A stretch of 12,874 nucleotides of DNA from Moraxellaceae bacterium. Lineage in GTDB: Bacteria > Pseudomonadota > Gammaproteobacteria > Pseudomonadales > UBA3067. Location: contig NVTH01000096.1 of the NCBI GenBank assembly GCA_002401525.1, forward strand, positions 1 to 12,874, read 5' to 3'. Both the position numbers and the translations under genes were made by a program. The notes beneath the pieces are model-generated. The model was not told the origin of the DNA and searched no databases. It saw only the letters and a program-made list of their open reading frames with translations. This document shows, piece after piece, positions 7,406 through 12,874 of this stretch; positions within the stretch are counted from its first letter, which is position 1, and each line of letters starts with the position of its first letter.

Positions 7406-8398
7406 TCACGGCAATGCGGGCCTTTCAACAATAACGGGGTCCAACAACGCCCCCAGGAAGGCCACTACATCGTTCACTTCTTGCTCGGATAAATCGAGAG
7501 GTTTAATGAGTTGATCAACGCCCCCTTTCTCGTTACCACCGCGATTATAGAAACGAACCACAGCCTCAATACTGGGCTCAGAACCATCATGCATATAAGG
7601 AGCAGATAACGTAATATTTCGAAGCCCAGGAGTTTTAAAGGTTTTATTCAGCGTTTTATCATTCGCAATGGCTCCACGCCCTAAATCATCCCCTTTAACG
7701 CCAATATTGTGAAAGCTGTTGTCGGTGAAATTACTGCCATCGTGACATTCGGCGCAATTCGCCTTGCCCTTAAAAAGCCCCAGGCCCCGAATTGCGGAAG
7801 GACTCATCGCGGCCTTATTCCCAGCCAGGTATTGATCAAAGGGAGAGTTATCAGAAATTAACGAACGCTCAAAAGCCGCAATCGCCTTGCCTACATTTTC
7901 CTTAGATACCCCAGATGAACCGTATACTTCAGTGAAGGTTTTATCGTAATAGGGCACTTCTTTCAATTTAGGAATTAAGGTCGACAAAGGCATGTTCATT
8001 TCCCCAGCAGCCTCTATCGGACCCAAGGCCTGCTCTTCAAGCGACGCGGCACGACCATCCCAAAAATGCAACAAATTCCAAGCCAAGTTATACAAATGCG
8101 GCGCATTACGGCCAACGCGTTTGCCCATGGTACCCATACTAAACGCCATGCCATCGCTAAAACCAAGATCGGGGTTATGGCAGCTCGCGCAAGATTGCTG
8201 ATCATTGATGCTTAAACGATTATCAAAAAACAGCATCTTACCCAACTCAATTTCCGCTTGACCTGGAGCTTCGTCCTCCGGATATTCAATGGCATCTCGA
8301 TCGGGAGTTCCGAGCGGATCGAAAGCCCACACAGTAAAAGATAAAAACGGTAAAATAACCAACGCGGTCCACTGAAAAACTTTCTTCCTGCAATTCAT
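7406..8398 (-). CDS. MauG/CcpA-family di-heme cytochrome c peroxidase
   Basis: A 330-aa exported protein with two c-type haem sites, C70-A-S-C73-H74 and C215-A-E-C218-H219, in the spacing of bacterial di-heme peroxidases and MauG. Other family blocks are LGKMLFFDNRLS, RNAPHLYNLAW, FWDGRAASLEEQ, FERSL, FKTPGLRNITL and PYMHDGSEPSIE. The family reduces H2O2 with electrons from small cytochromes or cupredoxins, or in true MauG oxidises a protein partner; the sequence does not decide which. The signal peptide spans about 1-25 (cleavage near VWA before FDPLG). Start: the ATG at 8398 has GGAGAG five bases upstream; an ATG at 8410 and a TTG at 8416 are farther out and less well placed. It is the first gene of the minus-strand group, divergent from dacA. 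The adjacent cupredoxin is the obvious candidate redox partner. No methylamine dehydrogenase subunit genes are in the window. Confidence 0.92.
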   Translation of the reverse strand: MNCRKKVFQWTALVILPFLSFTVWAFDPLGTPDRDAIEYPEDEAPGQAEIELGKMLFFDNRLSINDQQSCASCHNPDLGFSDGMAFSMGTMGKRVGRNAPHLYNLAWNLLHFWDGRAASLEEQALGPIEAAGEMNMPLSTLIPKLKEVPYYDKTFTEVYGSSGVSKENVGKAIAAFERSLISDNSPFDQYLAGNKAAMSPSAIRGLGLFKGKANCAECHDGSNFTDNSFHNIGVKGDDLGRGAIANDKTLNKTFKTPGLRNITLSAPYMHDGSEPSIEAVVRFYNRGGNEKGGVDQLIKPLDLSEQEVNDVVAFLGALLDPVIVERPALP

Positions 8399-8448
8399 TC
8401 TGCTCTCCATACGCAATATTAGGTCTACAAGGTTTTAGCCTATTGGTG

Positions 8449-8484
8449 TAAATACTCCTCCTTTTTTAAGGCTAGCAGTATTTA
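8449..8484. repeat. Inverted repeat TAAATACT-N20-AGTATTTA, possible operator
   Basis: Two perfect 8-bp arms (8449-8456 and 8477-8484) are separated by 20 bp containing a second small palindrome, CCTTTTTTAAGG (8460-8471). It lies 50-86 bp upstream of the peroxidase start codon, where a regulator could bind. No specific regulator is recognised. Confidence 0.45.
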
Positions 8485-8536
8485 AAAAAAGAGAGTAGCG
8501 AGTAGAGTTCCAACAGTGAATCTAGTTTCGACCTAA

Positions 8537-8564
8537 TTGACGACTATTTTTGTACATTGATAAC
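8537..8564 (+). promoter_or_regulatory. Possible sigma-70 promoter for dacA
   Basis: TTGACG (8537-8542, 5/6 to the -35 consensus), 16 bp, then GATAAC (8559-8564, 4/6 to the -10). It would give a leader of about 125 nt before the TTG at 8697 and would exclude translation from the ATG at 8550. This is a by-eye match only. Confidence 0.35.
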
Positions 8565-8696
8565 CAGTCCCTAATCGACTCATCCTTTGGGACGCAGTAT
8601 GGAGTAACTAACACAAATTTTGTTCACGGGTTTACAAGCCATGCTAAACTGCCAACGATCTCACTCGCAAGACTCCCACTAACCAAGGATTCTAAA

Positions 8697-9899
8697 TTGA
8701 AGGGTTTCCAATTGTCCTACGCAAAAATCCCACGCCTTTCATCGGCCCAATCTCGCGCCATGGTGCTACTGGTGGTACTTTTTGGTCTCAGTCAATCCTT
8801 TGCCATCCAAGCATCGGCATTGATTCCCGCCCCGCCCAAACTTGCTGCTAAATCCTACGTATTAATGGATGCTGATACTGGCAAAATCATTGTCCAAAAA
8901 AATGCTCATAAAGAACTGCCTCCCGCCAGCTTGACCAAGATAATGACCGGCTACGTGGCATCCCACGAACTCACCAACAGCAATATTAGTCTCGATGATT
9001 CTGTGAGAGTCAGCATCAAAGCATGGAAAACTGGCGGTTCGAGAATGTTCCTTCAAGAGGGCACCTTCGTCGACGTGGAAGACCTGTTACGCGGCGTGAT
9101 CATTCAATCCGGCAATGACGCAAGCGTGGCATTATCCGAACACATTGCCGGCAGCGAAGACGCATTTGCAGATTTAATGAATCGCCATGCCGACCGCATC
9201 GGGATGTTTAATACCCATTACACCAACGCCACCGGCTTACCCGGCAGCAATCATTTCACTACTGCCGCAGATTTAGCCCTTTTAGCGCAAGCCAGCATCA
9301 AAGATTTTCCCGAGTACTATAAAATTTATTCCGAAAAAGAATTCACCTACAACAACATTAATCAGAAAAACCGCAACAAACTCCTCTGGCGCGACCCTAC
9401 CGTGGACGGCCTCAAAACCGGTCACACTGAAGCCGCAGGCTATTGCTTGGTAGCCTCTGCAATAGACGATGGCATGCGCTTAATTTCCGTGGTAATGGGC
9501 ACTAAGAGTCAAGCCTCTCGCGCTGAAGAAAGCCAAAAACTACTGACTTATGGTTTTCGATTTTATGAAACTCACACCCTTAGCAAAGCCAACGAAGCAA
9601 TCAAAGAAAGCAAAGTCTGGATGGGGCAGCAAGAAACCGTTTCCTTAGGGGTGGACCAAGAATTCAAAACCACCATTCCTCGCGGCCAGTTGGAGAACAT
9701 CTCCACCACCGTGGAAATTGATCCCATCATCAAAGCGCCAATCAAAAAGGGCACCCGCTATGGCACGGTTAAACTAGCCTTAGAAGGGGAGCTGCTTGCA
9801 GAATTGCCGTTGGTCGCACTACAAGATGTCGACACTGGAAGCCTATTCAAGCGAATCCTTGATTATCTAACCCTTCTTGTTCAAAGTTTTTTTAAATAG
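8697..9899 (+). CDS. dacA: D-alanyl-D-alanine carboxypeptidase (PBP5/DacA family)
   Basis: Removes the terminal D-Ala from peptidoglycan pentapeptides in the periplasm. All three penicillin-binding motifs are present, numbered from the TTG start: S78-L-T-K81, S138-G-N140 and K240-T-G. A PBP5 C-terminal beta domain follows, and the protein ends in an amphipathic helix (GSLFKRILDYLTLLVQSFFK) that anchors it to the inner membrane. Start: TTG at 8697 is preceded by AAGGA seven bases upstream and gives 400 aa, usual for the family, with a basic n-region and hydrophobic core (MVLLVVLFGL) ending in ASA. The ATG at 8760 has no Shine-Dalgarno sequence and leaves almost no basic n-region. The ATG at 8550 adds 49 residues with no family match and overlaps the candidate promoter. 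The next gene starts 18 bp downstream. Confidence 0.92.
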   Translation: MKGFQLSYAKIPRLSSAQSRAMVLLVVLFGLSQSFAIQASALIPAPPKLAAKSYVLMDADTGKIIVQKNAHKELPPASLTKIMTGYVASHELTNSNISLDDSVRVSIKAWKTGGSRMFLQEGTFVDVEDLLRGVIIQSGNDASVALSEHIAGSEDAFADLMNRHADRIGMFNTHYTNATGLPGSNHFTTAADLALLAQASIKDFPEYYKIYSEKEFTYNNINQKNRNKLLWRDPTVDGLKTGHTEAAGYCLVASAIDDGMRLISVVMGTKSQASRAEESQKLLTYGFRFYETHTLSKANEAIKESKVWMGQQETVSLGVDQEFKTTIPRGQLENISTTVEIDPIIKAPIKKGTRYGTVKLALEGELLAELPLVALQDVDTGSLFKRILDYLTLLVQSFFK

Positions 9900-9917
9900 G
9901 CTTCAATAAGCAAACTG

Positions 9918-10790
9918 ATGGATACCGTTTACCTCAACGGAAGCTTTGTGCCCAAACACAGCGCTTCCGTCTCCATATTTGACCGAGGCTTTTTGCTGGC
10001 CGACGGCATTTACGAAGTCATTCCCGTTTACTCGGGCCAAATATTTCGGCTCGCACAGCATTTGCAGCGTTTAAATCAGAGCTTGCAAGCCATCCATCTC
10101 GATAACCCCAACGATGATGCGACCTGGAAACAGATCCTGACCGATCTGGTGTCTAAAAACGGCCACAAAAATCTCGCCATTTACCTGCAAGTTACCCGCG
10201 GCGCGCCGGCAATCCGCGACCATCAATTTCCCACCGAGACAGTAGTGCCTACCGTGCTCGCCATGTGCACCCCCATTAGCCCACCAGCGGTAGAAAACTT
10301 GGACAACCCGCCCTTGTGCCGCGCCATTACCCTGGACGATATTCGCTGGTCCCGTTGCGATATCAAATCCATTTCCCTGTTGCCCAATCTATTATTGCGT
10401 CAACAAGCGGTGGAGGCAGGCGCGAACGAAGCCATTCTAATCCGTGAAGGAGAAGTGACTGAAGGTGCTGCAAGTAACGTTTTTATCGTTAAGGAGGGCC
10501 TTATCCTCACCCCTCCGCTGTCGAACTTTCTATTAGGAGGCATTACCCGGGACATTGTCATTGAGCTTGCAAACACCCACAATATTCCGCTAAAACAAAG
10601 TACTGTAAACATTCAAGCGCTGCGTGAAGCGGACGAAATATGGGTCACCAGCTCCACCAAGGAAATTGTCCCCATCGTTAATTTGGATGACAAGCCTGTG
10701 GGCAGCGGACAAGCAGGCCCAATGTGGCGTAGAATGGCGAGAGTTTTCGTAGAATATAAACAAAGTTTATTCTCTAGCGGTGAAAACTAG
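9918..10790 (+). CDS. dat: Class IV PLP aminotransferase, probable D-amino-acid aminotransferase
   Basis: A 290-aa fold-type IV PLP enzyme of the D-amino-acid / branched-chain aminotransferase / ADC lyase superfamily. The N-terminal YLNGSFVPKHSASVSIFDRGFLLADGIYE is split as usual: YLNGSFVP, then SIFDRGFLLADGIYEV. The PLP lysine is Lys150 in RCDIKSISLLPN. The cofactor-phosphate and carboxylate region is TEGAASNVFIV (Glu182), with GGITRDIVIELA further on. D-amino-acid aminotransferases interconvert D-Ala and D-Glu with their 2-oxo acids. The family call rests on overall text and on the gene's position next to dacA; exact substrate cannot be read from the sequence, and branched-chain or lyase activity is the alternative. 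It is 18 bp after dacA and likely co-transcribed. Confidence 0.82.
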   Translation: MDTVYLNGSFVPKHSASVSIFDRGFLLADGIYEVIPVYSGQIFRLAQHLQRLNQSLQAIHLDNPNDDATWKQILTDLVSKNGHKNLAIYLQVTRGAPAIRDHQFPTETVVPTVLAMCTPISPPAVENLDNPPLCRAITLDDIRWSRCDIKSISLLPNLLLRQQAVEAGANEAILIREGEVTEGAASNVFIVKEGLILTPPLSNFLLGGITRDIVIELANTHNIPLKQSTVNIQALREADEIWVTSSTKEIVPIVNLDDKPVGSGQAGPMWRRMARVFVEYKQSLFSSGEN

Positions 10791-10805
10791 ACTATTTTAA
10801 CAAGG

Positions 10806-10870
10806 CTACACAGCAACCCAGTACCATCAACCAGTACGCAATCCTGTTGTGTAGAGAAAAAGCTCTCTAC
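10806..10870 (+). promoter_or_regulatory. Alternative mutually exclusive hairpins upstream of ybeD
   Basis: In the 112-bp gap before ybeD, CTACACAGCA (10806-10815) can pair with TGTTGTGTAG (10845-10854, one G-U). GTAGAGA (10851-10857) can pair with TCTCTAC (10864-10870). The two stems share GTAG at 10851-10854, so only one can form at a time. A direct repeat CCAGTAC (10818-10824, 10831-10837) lies in the first loop. There is no U-tract after either stem. It may be a leader regulating ybeD-lipB-lipA, or chance. Confidence 0.35.
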
Positions 10871-10902
10871 GGAGCTTTCAGCACACTCATAGGCGATCGA
10901 AT

Positions 10903-11181
10903 ATGCATCTTAATGAAGAGCTTTGGGAATTTCCCTGTGAATTCCCTCTTAAAGTCATGGGCCCGTCTGAGGCGCCGTTACAGACGATTTTTGGGGCCAT
11001 TATTAATAAGTACCTGCCTGAATTTGACCCCAGCACCCTAGGCATCAAAAAAAGCCGCACCGGCAAACACCAATCCGTCACCGCCACCCTCTGGGTGACC
11101 GATAAGAAACAAGTTCTTGGACTCTATGAAGATTTAGCAGCCCACCAAGAAAACAGCTCTGACATTAGTTTAGTGCTGTAA
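10903..11181 (+). CDS. ybeD: YbeD/DUF493 family small protein
   Basis: A 92-aa protein matching the YbeD (DUF493) family: ELWEFPCEFPLKVMG at the N-terminus, a GKHQSVTATLWV strand, and QVLGLYEDLAAH before the terminal SLVL. E. coli YbeD is of similar length, has an ACT-like fold, and sits next to lipB. Its function is not firmly known and a regulatory role is only suggested. It lies 12 bp before lipB, as in many gammaproteobacteria, supporting a shared transcript. The Shine-Dalgarno sequence is weak. Confidence 0.9.
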   Translation: MHLNEELWEFPCEFPLKVMGPSEAPLQTIFGAIINKYLPEFDPSTLGIKKSRTGKHQSVTATLWVTDKKQVLGLYEDLAAHQENSSDISLVL

Positions 11182-11193
11182 TAGGCGCCCGCG

Positions 11194-11916
11194 ATGCCCA
11201 CACAATCCAGGCTTTATGCACTGCCACAAAACGCTCCCAGCCACGCCCAGACTCAATGTCTCAAAGTTAGAAACCTAGGCTTGCAAGAATACCTCCCTAC
11301 CTGGCAAGCTATGAAGAATTTTACCGACCTTCGCGACGCCAATAGCGAAGACGAAATTTGGTTTTTGCAACACTCGCCAGTATTTACCCAAGGTCAAGCA
11401 GGAAAAGCAGAACATGTCCTCAACCCCGGCGACATTCCGGTCATCCAGGTGGATCGTGGAGGCCAAGTCACCTATCACGGCCCTGGCCAATTAGTGGTCT
11501 ATCTATTGATCGATATAAAACGCCTCAAGCTTGGCCCTAAAAAGATCGTGGCACTTATGGAACGATCCATTATCGATCTGCTAGGGCAATACGGTATCAA
11601 CGCCCATCTTATTTCAGGCGCCCCAGGGGTCTTCGTAAACCAGCAAAAAATTGCTTCTTTGGGATTACGAGTCAGGCGGGGTCGGACTTTTCATGGTTTA
11701 AGTTTTAACGTCGACATGGACCTAGAGCCTTTTCAGCGCATCAACCCCTGTGGTTATAAAGACCTTAAGATGACTCATCTCGCTGCACAGTGTGATACCC
11801 CATCACTCAACGATTCTCTACAATCAGTGACACACGCACTGACAAAATTACTTTTTGAAGGGCTTGGCTACCGGCAATTAGCCACCTATCATCAACTACC
11901 CGATCGCTATTTTTGA
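11194..11916 (+). CDS. lipB: Octanoyl-[ACP]:protein N-octanoyltransferase
   Basis: LipB moves the octanoyl chain from acyl carrier protein to the lipoyl-domain lysine of E2 and GcvH proteins, the first step of lipoate synthesis, in the cytoplasm. The 240-aa product has the family blocks [20 protein letters not shown] (88-107), [17 protein letters not shown] with conserved Lys152, [15 protein letters not shown], and INPCGY with the catalytic Cys186. The N-terminus has about 20 residues before the usual first strand ([10 protein letters not shown]). No better in-frame start is visible downstream, so the ATG at 11194 is kept. It is followed 134 bp later by lipA. Confidence 0.96.
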   Translation: MPTQSRLYALPQNAPSHAQTQCLKVRNLGLQEYLPTWQAMKNFTDLRDANSEDEIWFLQHSPVFTQGQAGKAEHVLNPGDIPVIQVDRGGQVTYHGPGQLVVYLLIDIKRLKLGPKKIVALMERSIIDLLGQYGINAHLISGAPGVFVNQQKIASLGLRVRRGRTFHGLSFNVDMDLEPFQRINPCGYKDLKMTHLAAQCDTPSLNDSLQSVTHALTKLLFEGLGYRQLATYHQLPDRYF

Positions 11917-12050
11917 CAGGATATCTTTAACACCGAATTTTTAACGCTATTTTTTTAAAACAATTGATGCGCCAGTCACTATGCAGAAAACGCACTTTTT
12001 GCATTCAGCGTCAGTGAAAGCAAACTTAAAGACAAGAGTTAACAGCCGTT
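11917..12050 (+). promoter_or_regulatory. lipB-lipA intergenic region with AT-rich runs and a hairpin
   Basis: A 134-bp AT-rich gap. ATGCAGAAA (11981-11989) pairs with TTTTTGCAT (11996-12004), nine pairs including one G-U, with a six-base loop. No U-tract follows, so it is not a standard terminator. The upstream T-runs (11940s to 11950s) lack a preceding GC-rich stem. A separate lipA promoter may lie here, but none was matched with confidence. Confidence 0.3.
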
Positions 12051-12874
12051 ATGAGCAACCCCACCAACACTTCTGATGCCAGTAAAAAGCCAGCTCATCC
12101 CCGAGCCAACAAAAAATTAGTGGCGGGCGTTAAACTGAGAGGGGCTGACAAACTGGAACGGATCCCCATTAAAGTGATCCCCAGCGAAAATTTGCCACGC
12201 AAACCTGACTGGATCAAGGTCCGCATCCCTGCAGCCACCCAAAAAGTTCAAGCCATCAAGTCCTTATTGCGCCAGCAGAATTTACACAGCGTCTGCGAAG
12301 AAGCCTCCTGCCCCAACCTTCCAGAATGCTTTAGCAAAGGCACCGCTACCTTTATGATCATGGGGGACATCTGCACTCGTCGCTGCCCTTTTTGCGACGT
12401 GGCCCACGGCAAACCCAATCCTCTGGATGCCGACGAGCCGAGACACCTTGCCGAAAGCATCGCCACGCTGAAATTAAAATACGTGGTCATTACCTCCGTC
12501 GACCGAGACGATTTAAAGGACAGCGGCGCGCAGCATTTTGCCGACTGCATTAATCAAGTGCGTCGCACCTCACCCGACACAAAAATAGAAGTATTAGTGC
12601 CCGACTTTCGCGGCCGAATGGACATTGCCTTAGAGATACTAAGCAATTCCGTACCCGACGTGATGAATCACAACTTAGAAACCGTACCCAGTCTTTATAA
12701 AGCCGTCAGACCTGGCGCGGATTATCAATGGTCGCTGGATCTGCTCAATCGTTTCAAACTCGCAGCTCCCAACACCCTAACAAAATCAGGACTCATGCTC
12801 GGCCTAGGAGAAAGCATTGCGGAGGTGGAAGCAGTGATGGAAGACTTGGTGGCACATCAGGTAGACATGTTAAC
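12051..12874 (+). CDS. lipA: Lipoyl synthase, radical SAM (3' end outside window)
   Basis: LipA inserts two sulfur atoms into protein-bound octanoyl chains, using one Fe-S cluster for radical SAM chemistry and a second as the sulfur source. The frame opens at ATG 12051 and runs off the right edge, with 274 codons visible. The auxiliary cluster motif C82-x4-C87-x5-C93 ([14 protein letters not shown]) and the radical SAM motif C108-x3-C112-x2-C115 (ICTRRCPFC) are intact. Family blocks [42 protein letters not shown] and [10 protein letters not shown] are also present. The C-terminal RSSYHAD-type segment should lie beyond the window. The order ybeD, lipB, lipA is the standard one. Confidence 0.97.
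   Translation, partial: MSNPTNTSDASKKPAHPRANKKLVAGVKLRGADKLERIPIKVIPSENLPRKPDWIKVRIPAATQKVQAIKSLLRQQNLHSVCEEASCPNLPECFSKGTATFMIMGDICTRRCPFCDVAHGKPNPLDADEPRHLAESIATLKLKYVVITSVDRDDLKDSGAQHFADCINQVRRTSPDTKIEVLVPDFRGRMDIALEILSNSVPDVMNHNLETVPSLYKAVRPGADYQWSLDLLNRFKLAAPNTLTKSGLMLGLGESIAEVEAVMEDLVAHQVDML

Larger units (their letters stand above)
8399..8696. promoter_or_regulatory. Divergent intergenic region between peroxidase gene and dacA
   Basis: About 300 bp with no convincing gene. It should hold the promoter of the minus-strand redox/chemoreceptor group and that of dacA. Visible elements are an inverted repeat at 8449-8484, a possible plus-strand sigma-70 promoter at 8537-8564, and Shine-Dalgarno sequences at both ends. 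The plus-strand frame stays open from 8550, but the translation before 8697 has no recognisable domain or export signal. Confidence 0.6.

Noticed and set aside
1924..8398. A true mau (methylamine dehydrogenase) cluster
   Set aside because: Only MauG-like and amicyanin-like relatives are present; no dehydrogenase subunits or maturation genes are in the window.
1924..8398. The cassette as a recent mobile element
   Set aside because: No transposase, integrase, tRNA gene or flanking direct repeats were seen, and base composition looks like the flanks by eye.
8550..8696. N-terminal extension of DacA starting at ATG 8550
   Set aside because: The 49 extra residues show no family similarity or export signal, and a candidate promoter overlaps the start. 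TTG at 8697 has a better ribosome-binding site.
11935..12004. Intrinsic terminator between lipB and lipA
   Set aside because: The hairpin at 11981-12004 is AT-rich and not followed by a U-tract, and the T-runs upstream lack a stable stem.
12248..12550. Minus-strand open frame of 100 codons within lipA
   Set aside because: It is antisense to the conserved radical SAM region and has no ribosome-binding site or domain of its own.

Overview
The window looks like a chromosomal segment of a gammaproteobacterium with moderate GC content, probably a free-living aquatic or marine lineage. The basis is the conserved order mltB, rlpA, dacA, a D-amino-acid aminotransferase, ybeD, lipB, lipA, all on the plus strand. 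Genus cannot be fixed from the sequence alone. No tRNA, rRNA, transposase, integrase or CRISPR array was seen.

Layout. Positions 1-1920 hold the 3' part of mltB (lytic transglycosylase, cut by the window edge) and rlpA (lipoprotein with DPBB and SPOR domains), 1 bp apart. Positions 1924-8398 hold five minus-strand genes that lie between rlpA and dacA, two genes that are normally close neighbours. In transcription order they encode a MauG/CcpA-type di-heme peroxidase, a periplasmic cupredoxin with an amicyanin-like copper loop, a cytochrome P460-type haem protein, and two full-length chemoreceptors with related periplasmic domains. Gaps are 84, 2, 25 and 4 bp, so this is probably one operon. 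Positions 8399-8696 are a divergent regulatory region of about 300 bp. From 8697 the plus strand resumes with dacA, the aminotransferase, ybeD, lipB and lipA (cut by the right edge).

How the genes fit together. The flanks are housekeeping: peptidoglycan cleavage and trimming (MltB, RlpA, DacA), D-amino-acid metabolism, and lipoate synthesis (LipB makes octanoyl-protein, LipA inserts sulfur; YbeD is a small companion). The central block is the accessory and most interesting part. Three exported redox proteins appear to be co-transcribed with two membrane chemoreceptors. This suggests, as inference only, a periplasmic redox or nitrogen-compound chemistry module whose substrate, product or redox state is read by the receptors.

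Several starts were moved by ribosome-binding-site evidence. The peroxidase begins at 8398, the cupredoxin at 7321, the P460 protein at 6692, and dacA most likely at a TTG at 8697.
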